Shown: positions 23,245-33,526 of the stretch, one piece after another
Numbering within the stretch: the first letter of the stretch is position 1
Layout of the letters: every line of letters starts with the position of its first letter
Assembly (NCBI RefSeq): GCF_932294415.1
Contig: NC_065535.1
Coordinates: 13,238,282-13,302,281, forward strand
DNA length: 64,000 bases
From: Quercus robur
Lineage: Eukaryota > Streptophyta > Magnoliopsida > Fagales > Fagaceae
Direction of reading: 5' to 3'
Notes under the pieces: generated by a model
What the model was told of the DNA's origin: nothing
Seen by the model: only the letters and a program-made list of their open reading frames with translations
Databases searched by the model: none
Translations under genes and position numbers: made by a program

Positions 23245-23432
23245 CGATTATCAACTTCTTGTGAATCAAAGCTACCATCAAAACTTTAAACCCCAAAACC
23301 CACATAAAGCAGAAATGTCGTACCTGGTGATGATCTATCTTCAAATATTCAATGCCTCAAGACAACCCAAAGTTAGAACCTCACCCTCACATGAAAGCAC
23401 GATCAGAAAAATCAAACCCCAGCTCAATACAA

Positions 23433-23655
23433 GGGATTTTCCTGTTTCTAGGGCTCGAAAGGAAAAGAAGAGTGGGTTCGTGTTTTTGATCCGTGTTATG
23501 TTCTGATTTTGAATAAAAATGTGTTTTCTTAACGTCTAATGGTGAGGTGGGTAATGGATGGGTAACGGATTGAAGTTCAGGTGGGCAAAGTGTGAAACAC
23601 AGGTAGGCAAAGTAAAAACAGGTCATATCATAGGTGGGTTTACTGTAATTATCCC
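23433..23655 (-). repeat. MULE right terminal inverted repeat
   Basis: Reads GGGATAATTACAGTAAAC on the minus strand, the mirror of the left end. It lies about 190 bp upstream of the GRF gene ATG, so it probably contains or borders that gene's promoter. Confidence 0.92.
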
Positions 23656-23664
23656 ATTTATTTA
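23656..23664 (+). repeat. MULE target-site duplication, right
   Basis: ATTTATTTA, identical to 17944-17952. Confidence 0.93.
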
Positions 23665-24125
23665 ACTAATATATATATATATATATATATTTTTTTTTTA
23701 AATTCACTTTGTCCAGGTTCAATTATATTTTTGTCAAACTTATTTTTTAAGCTCCATAAGCAATGAAATAAACTCTCCCAAAAGAGAAAAAAATCAACTA
23801 GTATTATTATTATTAAATATGTTTGGATGAACTTATAATTCTTATTAGATAATATTTACGATTTAAAAAAAAAAATCCTTTTTTTCCCTCTTGCTTACAA
23901 TAATTGGGGTTAGTGGGATTGAAGTCTAAATTCTTCCTATGACTAGAATTGGACAATGCCATTAAAGCGAAATATTTTTAACAAATTTTTTAATTGAACA
24001 CTTGCATATTATATACCAAATATATTAAGGAAAATACAAATGTTACTACAAATTTTACTATAAAAGATTTACAAATTTACACGACAATGAATGTGATTTG
24101 TGCTACATCAAAATTCAATAATAAC

Positions 24126-24745
24126 TGTAGGGACACATTTTCCAAACCAAGCTCAAGATGCATGGATCCTTAAACCAGGGAGCCCGATACAAAGAATTTG
24201 TAGAGAGTGGGCTAAAGAGTTGGGTTTGAATGTATGAACAACGACCAACACAGTATTTCTCATGGGCCGAGTTTAACAGAGAAAATCTGGTCCTCGGCAG
24301 GATCTGAGGAGCTTTTCCTAGTGCCTCCCCTTTGTTGGCCATCCCCCTCTTGTTCCTCTTTACTCCCCTTTTATAGTCGTTTTTCTCCTCCTGACTGGGG
24401 TCCCAAGGGTAGGTACTTGTCCCATCCACCCTTATCTCCAGTTGTTGGGAGTGGTTGTAAGGACAGAGAAGTATGACTGTGTCAGGCACAAGGCGCTGAG
24501 TACAATAAAGGTTGCCTTCTCTTGTACGCTTTCGTTCTATCTGTCGTCTTTCTCCACTTTCGTGCTTTCCCTGCCTTGTGGAACAGTCTGGAGTTTTGCC
24601 ATTGATGGTCTGTTACCTCTTTTGCCCTCGGCTTTATCCATCCGAGGAGGATTTTTCCGTGGCCAAGGAGGGGCTTTTCCATGGACTGGGCCCCTGGCCC
24701 AGTATAGATGTTCAAACGGGCTTATTAGTCTTTTTTCCCCCCACA
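24126..24745 (-). repeat. 3' LTR of element 2
   Basis: 620 bp. On the plus strand it runs from TGTAGGGACACATTTTCC to TTCCCCCCACA, so it has TG...CA ends on both strands. It is closely similar to 27300-27920 along its full length, including the GGCCCCTGGCCCAG block. Confidence 0.92.
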
Positions 24746-25081
24746 ATAGCCTCTCAAAATCCTGTTGTTCGGCTCCTTGGATGGACAGGAGGGTTTTGGT
24801 GACATTGAGCCCCTGTCACGGTTTCCCAAGCCTTGTCTTCCATTAATGCCAGAGTCTCTTCGTTTGCTCGAGGCGCGTTCCTGGCTATGAAACATTCTTT
24901 TAATCTATCCCCGACATATCCCTGTTGTTTTGGTATACGAGGCACGCTTTTAATTAGGGCTCTTTCACGAGGTGACATAAATTCAATGGCTGAAGATTAC
25001 TTTGGAATTCGAGCGAGATTAATCTCGTTTGTAATTCCTTCCTGGGGTTTCGGAGCGAATTGATTGCTTCCAGATTCGTCC

Positions 25082-25092
25082 CCTATATAAGA
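25082..25092 (+). promoter_or_regulatory. TATA box of antisense unit in element 2
   Basis: CCTATATAAGAC about 340 bp from the inner edge of the 3' LTR, matching the spacing in element 1. A CTAATAAAAGATG poly(A)-type signal lies about 650 bp downstream (near 25735), again as in element 1. Confidence 0.55.
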
Positions 25093-25248
25093 CGCGCGGT
25101 GGGAGATAGTCCATCTTTGTTAGCAGAGCCTTGAGTTTCTAGATTTCTAACTCCTCAAACGTTCCCAAAGTCCTTACTGTGAGAGTGACTGAGATCTTGG
25201 GAGTGGAATGATCATGGTTAGGATGAGGATGAAGGAACAACTCCCTCT

Positions 25249-25683
25249 TTGGAAGCCTTGGGTATCTCCGAGGTTCAGAATGGCCCGGTCAGGACAAGGG
25301 AGACAAAGGCTCAAGGCCCTCCTTCTCCTGGACAGTGTAAGGGAGGAGCCTCTTTTTCCTTCAGCCAAAATCCGAAGCAGGTGGATGTCGCATCAGATTT
25401 TTTGTGCGACAACATTGAGATTTCCCATCGTCGGTGCATCTGCTCTCACGCGGTTGTAGCTAATATGATACTTGCTCGACTACCGTCAGAGCTGGTACGG
25501 GGATTTAGCATCCCCGCTTCTTCCCCTCTTCCCTCACTGGCGCCACCCGGGTGCCTCTGTTTCTTCTTCTCTTCGATCACTGGTGCCGCCCAGACTTGCC
25601 CAGTCATCGTTAGAGTAGAATTGAAGGGGTGTCATCCCCGTGTATTTTTATGTTATAATTTTTTATTTCTAGTTAGCTTCTGA
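25249..25683 (+). CDS. antisense accessory ORF of element 2 (up to 144 aa)
   Basis: Open frame antisense to its host element, downstream of a TATA box (25082) and upstream of a poly(A)-type signal (near 25735), i.e. an apparently self-contained transcription unit. An ATG at 25249 gives 144 codons; an earlier ATG at 25208 is in another frame and is less supported. The N-terminal part (SEVQNGPVRTRETKAQGPPS) aligns with the antisense ORF of element 1, and similarity continues through NPKQVDVASDFLCDNIEI, which in element 1 lies beyond its stop codon. The last third is Pro/Ser- then Phe/Leu-rich and may not be real coding sequence. I recognise no domain. Antisense ORFs between pol and 3' LTR are known from Tat-lineage elements; homology to those is not shown. 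Confidence 0.5.
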   Translation: MEALGISEVQNGPVRTRETKAQGPPSPGQCKGGASFSFSQNPKQVDVASDFLCDNIEISHRRCICSHAVVANMILARLPSELVRGFSIPASSPLPSLAPPGCLCFFFSSITGAAQTCPVIVRVELKGCHPRVFLCYNFLFLVSF

Positions 25684-26063
25684 TTTCGGGCTTGTCTAAG
25701 CTCCTTTATGTATATTGTACCATCTCTTTATCTAATAAAAGATGATCTTACCGCATTTTACGTATCCTTTCTTTTTGCAATAATTATCGTGTGAACGGAT
25801 GTACTGGTGTTCTTCTCTTGAATCGTATTTAGAATCGATGACTTCAATGATATAGTTATTGACCAAAATCGACAAGCACAATAGTGCTGATTTTAAATAA
25901 GTTAACCATACAGGACTAACCGGGATAACAGCCGCATGTTTCGTATTGCGAACAGAGTAACCACCTAGGGATGTGTAATCTGAAATAAACTGTCCGAGAG
26001 GGTCGCCCGACATTAGGGTCCTTCCTCTAGTTTCTGATGATATTCGTAGCTTTAACTTGTTGT

Positions 26064-26961
26064 ATATAGTCCGAGGACCATGCAAGACCTTGGTTCTGTC
26101 TAGTACTTAGGCCTTGGTTCTGTCTAGTACTTAGGCTTTGTTTTCAGAGTGTCTAGTTTCCCCATGGGCTTGAATCCGAGGACCATGCAAGGCCTTGGTT
26201 CTGTCTAGCCTCTAGGCTTTGTTTTCAGAGTGTCTAGTTTCCCCATAGGCTTGAGTCCGAGGACCATGCAAGGCCTTGGTTCTGTCTAGCCTCTAGGCTT
26301 TGTTTTCAGAATATCTAGTTTCTCCATAGGCTTGAGTCCGAGGACCATGCAAGGCCTTAGTTCTGTCTAGCCTCTAGGTTTTGTTTTCAGAGTGTCTAGT
26401 TTCCCCATAGGTTTGAGTCCGAGGACCATGCAAGACCTTGGTTCTTTCTAGTACTTAGCCTTTGTTTTCAGAGTGTCTAGTTTCCCCATAGGCTTGAGTC
26501 CGAGGACCACGCAAGGCCTTGGTTCTGTCTAGCCTTTAGCCTTTGTTTTCAGAATGTTTAGTTTCCCCATAGGCTTGAGTCCGAGGACCATGCAAGACCT
26601 TGGTTCTGTCTAGCCTTTAGGCTTTGTTTTCAGAGTGTCTAGTTTCCCCATAGGCTTGAGTCCGAGGACTATGCAAGGCCTTGGTTCTGTCTAGCCTCTA
26701 GGCTTTATTTTCAGAGTGTCTAGTTTCCCCATAGGCTTGAGTCTGAGAACCATGCAAGACCTTGGTTCTGTCTAGTACTTAGGCTTTGTTTTCAGAGTGT
26801 CTAGTTTCCCCATAGGCTTGAGTCCGAGGACCATGCAAGGCCTTGGTTCTATCTAGCCTCTAGGCTTTGTTTTCAGAGTGTCTAGTTTCCCCATAGGCTT
26901 GAGTTCGAAGACCATGCAAGGCCTTGGTTCTGTCTAGCCTCTAGGTTTTGTTTTCAGAGTG
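26064..26961. repeat. 81-bp tandem repeat array (about 11 copies)
   Basis: The motif CCGAGGACCATGCAAG (or a close variant) occurs at 26176, 26257, 26338, 26419, 26500, 26581, 26662, 26743, 26824 and 26905, a strict 81-bp period, with an irregular first unit from about 26071. Each unit also has CCTTGGTTCTGTCTAG and GTCTAGTTTCCCCATAGG. The array lies near the 5' end of the element, downstream of the primer-binding site. Confidence 0.95.
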
Positions 26962-27280
26962 TTTCTCCGTAGGGGATTCAATAGACTGGACTACTAGGCC
27001 CACGAGAGTTATTCCCTCGTCTGGCGTCCTGGGCAAATATCTAACGTCAGAAGCCCCTAGGATCACGTTTCACTCGACAATCTTTCCCATGTAATCCACG
27101 CTTCGAAGTATGGGCTTGAGTGGAGGCTAAGTGACGACAACGACGATGTGTTTGAGGTAACAAGGGGGAGGCTTTCGTGTAGCTCGTACCACCGCCATGA
27201 CGGTCTTTCTGATGGACTCCCGGTGGCAAGAGCTCAACCCCATCGTGATTGGTCGTTGCACTTGCTAACACACAAGCTCT
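26962..27280 (-). other. element 2 leader between array and primer-binding site
   Basis: About 320 bp following the primer-binding site in element orientation. An open stretch of 96 codons (27337-27047 on the minus strand) runs through the primer-binding site into the LTR, so it is not a normal gag start; no Gag motif is visible. Confidence 0.5.
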
Positions 27281-27297
27281 TCCCACAGACGGCACCA
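27281..27297 (-). promoter_or_regulatory. reverse-transcription primer-binding site
   Basis: Reads TGGTGCCGTCTGTGGGA on the minus strand, two bases inside the 5' LTR. The word is characteristic of plant Tat/Athila-type Gypsy elements. It fixes the element's orientation as minus. Confidence 0.75.
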
Positions 27298-27299
27298 AT

Positions 27300-27920
27300 T
27301 GTAGGGACACATTTTCCAGGCCAAGCCCAGGATGCATGGATCCTTAGACCAGGGAGCCCAATACAATGAATTTGTAGAGAGTGGGCCAAAGAGTTGGGTT
27401 TGAATGTATGAACAACGACCAACACAGTATTTCTTATGGGCCAAGTTTAACAGAGAAAATTTGGTCCTCGGCAGGATCCGAGGAGCTTTTTCTGGTGCCT
27501 CCCCTCTGTTGGCCATCCCCCTCTTGTTCCTTTTTACTCCCCTTTTATAGTCATTTTTCTCCTCCTGATTGGAGTCCCTAGGGTAGGTACTTGTCCTATC
27601 CGCCCTTATCTCCAGTTGTTGGGAGTGGTTGTAAGGACAGAGAAGTATGGCTGTGTCAGGCACAAGGTGCTGAGTACAATAAAGGTTGCCTTCCCTTGTA
27701 CGCTTTCATTCTATCTGTCGTCTTTCTCCACTTTCGTGCTTTCCCTGCCCTGTGGAATGGTCTGGAGTTTTGCCATTGATGGTCTGTTACCTCTTTTGCC
27801 CTCGGCTTTATCCATCCAAGGAGGATTTTTCCGTGGCCAATGAGGGGTTTTTCCATGGACTGGGCCCCTGGCCCAGTATAAATATTCAAACTGGCCTATT
27901 AGTCTTTTTTTCCCCCCACA
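27300..27920 (-). repeat. 5' LTR of element 2
   Basis: 621 bp, the direct partner of 24126-24745. The two differ by scattered substitutions only, indicating a moderately recent insertion. The primer-binding site adjoins it at 27281-27297, separated by two bases. Confidence 0.92.
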
Positions 27921-27925
27921 ATAGC

Positions 27926-28053
27926 TTTTTTATGTTACTTTTATTTGTTTATTTGTGTTTAAACTTGACGCATCAGTTTGTCATATGTAATAAAATTTGT
28001 AAGATCTCCAGCATTATTTATATACAATTATGGAACCATGATTTGACTCCATG

Positions 28054-28090
<37 letters not shown>

Positions 28091-29569
28091 CACACATACA
28101 CACATACAAGTGCACTCAAACACGTATTACTCGAGGCCAATATGAAGTATAAAAATCCATTCACCTATATATTTATGACATTTTAATGTAAAAATTTTAC
28201 AAAATGATAGTATATCAATTATATTTTGTTTCTCTATTAGGAATTTTTTCCATGAATTAGTTGTTTTCTATATTTTTTTAAGTCAAAATTTCAATTATTA
28301 GTGAAAATTTTTTTTACACGAGATTAAATTCTATAAGGATGCAGTGTAAAACTCAAGTTTTACACCCACTAATCTAAATATACCACATCATTATATCACA
28401 TATTAAACAATAGGCACAACCACACACAATCAATTCTAATACCCATTTGAAATCCAATCCAATTGGGAGTGTATTAAGATGTTATTAGGTGTGATAAGAT
28501 GTATTGAGTTTTAAGTAAAAAAATTTATGTGACAATTTTTATTAGATGATGTAAAACATAGGTTTACAGTCACACCCCATACTTACTAAATTTGAACTCT
28601 TTTTATATTTAGATAAACAATAAGTACAAACTTGCGTAAATTTATATTGTTACATATTTATCCCAAAATTAATTTTACTTATTATAGATATTTTTATAAA
28701 GGAGAATAAATTATGAGTAATGTTATAGACACAAATTATTTACAACATTTTTAAAAACTGCTGACATGGCTTTAGCATTTTTGAAATAATTATTGGTAAA
28801 TAAAAATATGATATTAGTAAGGATTTAGATTAGAACCAATAAGAATTTGTCACATCAATAGTTTGTAAAAATATTGTAAAATAATTTGTGACTGTAGCAT
28901 TACTCATAAATTATTATATAAAAATATGAGATCTTATTAACATATTTTTTTTTTATATCACTTTATAACAATGATATTTTGAAGACATCTAAATTTATTA
29001 TATTATATTTATTTTATTTCCTTAGTTTTCTTTTTATAATTTTTTAACCTTAAAAAGTTAAAAAGACATTGTTAAAATAGGAAATATTTCATTTTTATAT
29101 TTTGAATAAATTTTAACATATAAAAGAGATAATACTCAAAATAGTGTGTAGTATGCTAAAAAATTACTCACTTTGTCTCAATTTATTTGCCTTTTTTCTT
29201 TATTCCATTTTAAGATGTCTCAAAATATAGTTCTCTGTGGAAGCATTAATAAATTAATTTTTTATTTAACGGGTGCCTTAAAACAATTGTTAATAAACTA
29301 TTTTAGGAAAATTTTGACACAAATCTTATGAAAAATATAAAAAACTATCAAAAAAATTAATTATTATTTTTATTTTTCCATAAAAAATTTCTAAAAATAT
29401 ATCATAAATCAATACACTTAAAGCATTCATTAAAATTTTTCCTTATTTATTTACTTTTATTATGTCTCAATGTAGTAGAATTGTCCTATTAAATTAGACT
29501 TTCAATAGTGTGTTAATTGCTATCCCTAATTCCCCCTATTCCCTATATAGTAGGACAAAAAGCGGCTTT
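27926..29569. other. AT-rich intergenic sequence
   Basis: No gene seen. (AT)n at 28057-28087. Short inverted motifs built on GTAAAAC(A/T) occur near 28345 and 28550, perhaps a degraded miniature element. Confidence 0.55.
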
Positions 29570-29579
29570 CACTACCAAA

Positions 29580-30108
29580 TAGATGCCAATTCATGTTTGC
29601 GTGTCGGGTTCGTGTTACGAATATCCGACTATATAAGTCAACACTAACCCGACATGTTTATTAAATGGGTCAATATTTTTCAAGCCTAACACGATCCATT
29701 TATTAAACTGGTTAATTGTGTCGACCTGTTTATTAGATTTTATCAAAATGAAAAAAAAAATAATGAAAAAACAAACAAATATATATTTTTTAATATAAAA
29801 TTCATAACTAACTAATAATTGCAACACAAATAATCATTCAAAACTATAACATATATCAATATCACAAATAATCAATCACAATATGTCAAAGAAAATAACC
29901 ACAACAACTAATAAGTTTAAATACGTAGAGTTTGAAGGGTATATGTCAAACGGGTTTCATGGGTTGAATACTAACCCAACCTATTTATCAAACAAGTCAA
30001 TTGTGTCAACCCAAATATGACACGAACCCATTAAGCCTTAACCCATAACCTACTAATTTCGTATTGTATCGTGTCGAGTTCGTAGGTTATGTCCAATTTT
30101 GTCAACCC
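29580..30108. mobile_element. hAT-like non-autonomous element
   Basis: 529-bp unit flanked on both sides by CACTACCAAA (29570-29579, 30109-30118), a 10-bp match that fits an 8-bp hAT duplication plus 2 bp of shared edge. Internal subterminal words GTGTCGGGTTCGTG on the left and GTGTCGAGTTCGTAGG, with repeated AACCC(A/G)A blocks, are inverted or direct across the unit. No transposase. Confidence 0.65.
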
Positions 30109-30521
30109 CACTACCAAAGTAACCAGCCTAGCATTAATACTACCAACATGTAAAAATGTTTAAAATATTATAAAATTTTACTATAAACACTTAACATTAA
30201 AATTAGTTGATGCTACTTCAACATCATAATAAAACATTCGTTCTAATTTCAAGTTTGAATCTCGTTTGCACAAAAATCTTATCATTTTAGACCTAATAAT
30301 AAAGAACAATCATTATAAAATAAATGTCAAAAATTAAAAGTCTTATTTATTTATATATATATATAGGCTATATAAAATTAAATTTATAATATGATTAGCA
30401 TTATCAACCGACCAATATTGGCTCAATTTATTATGGAATTGTAAAATTCGTAACCATTCACAATTATTGGTTTGCTTTAGGTTTTGTCATCTAAAGGAAA
30501 TTAATTTTAAACAAATACTAA

Positions 30522-32010
30522 GAGCATTCTCATCAAGAATGCTATAAAATATAGCATTTAATATCTCAAAAAATTACTTTATTCATTTTAATATCTCACT
30601 TTACAATATACCCAACATCAAAGGTTCTATTATTTTACCACTTCATTTAAATATTCTTTTTTTTTATTCTTTCTTTATGTTTTCAATCAACTACCATTAG
30701 CTACCATGTTAATTGTGGGGTGGACTTGTCCCTAGCTAAAAATCTACATGCCCTGTTGTTCACATGCACCAAACTATACCCAGCAATAAACTGAACATTT
30801 TCAAACTCACACACCCTAACAATAAATCAAACTTCAAAATAATAAAAATAAAAAAAGACATCAGTTTCAAAGTTCTGAACTCTTTCCTGGACTTTCTCAG
30901 CAACCAAACAAGGCATGGCCATAAAAAAACCAATAAAAGAACAAATCTTTAATCCATCCAAATCAGTCGTAGAGCACCATAAACCAATCAAATTCGCCTA
31001 AACCCAAATACAAACACACTGATTGTACTTCCAATATCACAGCAAAAACATACACACAACTAAAAATTAAAAATTTCCTAGAAAACGAAAAACAAAATTG
31101 ATCATAAAAGCATATATATTTATATAAATAAGCAAAAATCGAATAACAATTTTGAATTTGGTGAAAGAAAAACACTGACCACTTCCAATGCTCTCCTTCT
31201 CTTCAACTTCATCTTTGAATCAAAAGCATTTCACGGCTCCAAAGCCTTTGTAGAAACCAATTAATTCCCCTAATAACCTGAGAATCGATCACACAAACAG
31301 GAAAAGATGATGAAAAGGGTAGGGTTTTGAGTTGAAGTATTCACAATGATCGGATTGTACAAATAGAAATCTAATGGAATTCGAAGAAAGAGAGCGAGAA
31401 TTTTCTTGAAATTTCAAGATTGGGAATTTTAGGGCTTTTGATTAGGATCAAATAGATAGAGTGATAGAGAGAGAAAGAAAGAGAGAGAGAGAGAGAGAGA
31501 TTTGGAGAAGAAACTTAGAGGAATGCTTGGGTTTGTTGTGGGTTCACTCAAAGGAAGAAGAGAAGAGGTTGTGTTTGTGATGTTGGGTTCGGTCAGAGGG
31601 AGTAATGAAGCAGAGATGGGTTTGGCGGTGTGGGTTGAGGGAAGGGAAGCGCGGCATGGGTTGAGGAAAGGGAAGCGCGGCTTGGGTTAAGGGAGAACGA
31701 AGAAAATAAAAAAAGGAGCGGAGGCAGAGGCGTAGGCATGGGAGAAAAAAAAAAAAAAAGAAAAGAAAAAAGAGCCAAAACAAGAGGAGATAGGTGCAAA
31801 AAGGTAAAAAGGTGGAGCGTGTGAGAGGAAAAATGAAAAGGGAACACAAGTGTTTTATTAAACAAATCATTTATTTTTTACATCTTGCTACAGTGGGCTG
31901 CTATATGTCAAAATTAATAGCATTTAACATTTTTGATGAAGTGTATTTTTTACAAATTTGATATTAAAATTTAGCATTTATAGCATTTAGTATTCTTAAT
32001 GAGAATGCTC
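30522..32010. mobile_element. PIF/Harbinger-like element with captured gene sequence
   Basis: Ends GAGCATTCTCATCAAGAATG (left) and, on the minus strand, GAGCATTCTCATTAAGAATA (right) are near-perfect inverted repeats. TAA flanks both sides (30519-30521, 32011-32013), a PIF/Harbinger-type 3-bp duplication. The 1489-bp interior carries no transposase but resembles the 5' end of a host gene on the minus strand (see 31180-31212). Microsatellite GA (31470-31500) and G/A-rich stretches fill the rest. Confidence 0.75.
31180..31212 (-). pseudogene. candidate captured first exon of a host gene
   Basis: On the minus strand a CT-rich leader is followed by ATG (31212) and a short basic frame MKLKRRRALEV, which ends at a good donor GGTCAGTG (GT at 31179-31178) and then a T-rich stretch typical of a plant first intron. 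No second exon lies within the element. This pattern (leader, first codons, intron start) suggests transposon capture of the 5' end of a gene that I cannot name. Its size and the absence of a downstream exon make expression as protein unlikely. Confidence 0.35.
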
Positions 32011-32150
32011 TAACACTATTATTGATATTCATTAAAGATACAATGATGTGACAAAATCTGATCCATTAATAGTTATAAGTTTATCATCCACTTATTTTAC
32101 CTCCTGTTTTACCGAATATCCACAAACCACAATTGATTAATTGTTTTCTT

Positions 32151-32521
32151 AAGAGCATTCTTATCAAGTGTGGGATAAATGCTAAAAGCTATTTTTAACA
32201 ACAAAACCACTAAAATGCTCCTATATCAATGGTGCTAAATTTTAAATTTTTTAGCCCCTTGATTACCTACTGATATTACTAACACTACTGTAGCCAGTTG
32301 CTACTTATTTTTTATTCCCCTTCTCTCTCTCCCCTCATATCTCACTCTTTGCTCTCTCAAAATGAATAAAAAAGAATATATAAATAATATTTTAATGAAG
32401 TAATAAAAAAATAGAAGTATTAATATTAGGTCTATTATATAAAATGATGTGTTAAATGCTATAAAATTGGTTTTTTAGGTACTAAATGCTAAAATTTTTA
32501 AAACACGGGATGAAAATGCTC
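32151..32521. mobile_element. PIF/Harbinger-like MITE, same family as 30522-32010
   Basis: 371 bp with ends GAGCATTCTTATCAAGTGTG and, on the minus strand, GAGCATTTTCATCCCGTG. TAA flanks both sides (32148-32150, 32522-32524). It shares the terminal GAGCATT(C/T)(T/C)(T/A)ATC motif with its larger neighbour and has no ORF. Confidence 0.75.
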
Positions 32522-32766
32522 TAAATTTCACATTTTAAAAAGCGAAAAGAATCTACCCAAAAGATCAAAACAAAAAAAAAAAAAAAAGGCAAAAAGAAAA
32601 TACCTATATTCAAAACATGGATGTGAGAGAATCATTATGCTTTCAATAAACAGTCATATATAGAATTAGCCTTAAAGACCATTGGAGGATCTATTCTACA
32701 ATTACATAAGAACCTAAAAGAAAAACAAGTCCATAAAAGACTCACATAACTCATTAAAACATATTA

Positions 32767-33004
32767 GGAGGCGTTTGATGCATACACTTAAAAATATGTC
32801 TTATTGTTTGAAAACATGTGTAAAATATGTAGGTGAAAATACGTGTAATGTAGTTTAAAAACTAAAAATTGTTATTTGAAATGATGTACCAAAAATATAT
32901 GTTTTATTGTTTGAAAACATATGTAAAAATATATAGTTAAAAATACATATAATGTTGTTTAAAAATTGAAAATTGTTATTTGAAATAATGTACCAAACAC
33001 CTCC
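32767..33004. mobile_element. miniature inverted-repeat element
   Basis: Ends GGAGGCGTTTGATGCA and, on the minus strand, GGAGGTGTTTGGTACA, with TA on both flanks. The interior is a doubled AATATGT...TTGTTTGAAAACAT block. Class uncertain (TA duplication suggests Tc1/mariner-like). Confidence 0.55.
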
Positions 33005-33526
33005 TAAATCGCGTAATAAGAGAAAGAAAGCATTGGCCTTTAGACTGTAGGATGTGTTATCTTGTTGGCCAAACATGTCCCATCGTGTTCTTCTGCAGAT
33101 CTTTTTATGGGCATGCAAATAAAATAGCTAATTAGGTTTTTCCTCCAGCGTTATCTCATACCCACCAACTTTTGTCCTCATTGGGCTAGAAAAAGTTACA
33201 CGGACAAAATAGAAAGATTCATTCATGGGACGAAATATTAAAAGTAAAAGAATATCTACAATTGGTCCTGTAGCCGAGGATCCAAAGTTCCCGAACACCT
33301 TTTTTTTTATTTTTTCCTTCTTTTTCCTCTTCTTTTTACACTTGATGGAATCTTGGAGATGAGTTTAACACAAACAATGAAACCCCATTTGACGCCTATT
33401 TTCAACCAATTCTCACTCTCTCTCTCACTCCATTTTCAAACAGAAATGTGGTAAAGCTTTGGTTATGGAAGAAAAGAAGGCATGAAAGATAACACTAGAA
33501 TATTTAGCGCTTTTACATCATCATTC
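33005..33526. other. 3' flank of the FD-like gene
   Basis: No ORF. It probably includes the 3' untranslated region and the polyadenylation site of the bZIP gene on the minus strand; AT-rich and interspersed with CT tracts. Confidence 0.5.

Larger units (their letters stand above)
17953..23655 (+). mobile_element. MULE (Mutator-like) transposon, complete
   Basis: 5703-bp element with long terminal inverted repeats (17953-18173 and 23433-23655) and a perfect 9-bp direct duplication ATTTATTTA on both sides (17944-17952, 23656-23664). Nine-base duplications, long terminal repeats and a MuDR-family transposase are the defining features of MULEs. Inside, a degraded mudrA-like gene (18678-21862, plus) converges on an intact GRF zinc-finger gene (23244-22721, minus), an arrangement like the convergent mudrA/mudrB pair of maize MuDR. 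The element is structurally whole but its transposase cannot be translated as it stands. Confidence 0.95.
24126..27920 (-). mobile_element. non-autonomous LTR retrotransposon (element 2, complete)
   Basis: 3795-bp element in minus orientation with direct LTRs 24126-24745 (3') and 27300-27920 (5'). The flanking pentamers ATAAC and ATAGC differ by one base. Next to the 5' LTR lies a primer-binding-site match (27281-27297, TGGTGCCGTCTGTGGGA on the minus strand), of the kind found in Tat/Athila-type Gypsy elements. The 2.55-kb interior holds an 81-bp tandem array and an antisense ORF unit but no gag, protease, reverse transcriptase or integrase, so it must have depended on proteins supplied by another element (LARD type). 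Confidence 0.9.

Noticed and set aside
24234..24846. Several open frames of 80-134 codons in the LTR at 24126
   Set aside because: They lie in LTR sequence, recur in the partner LTR with frame differences, and show no protein motif.
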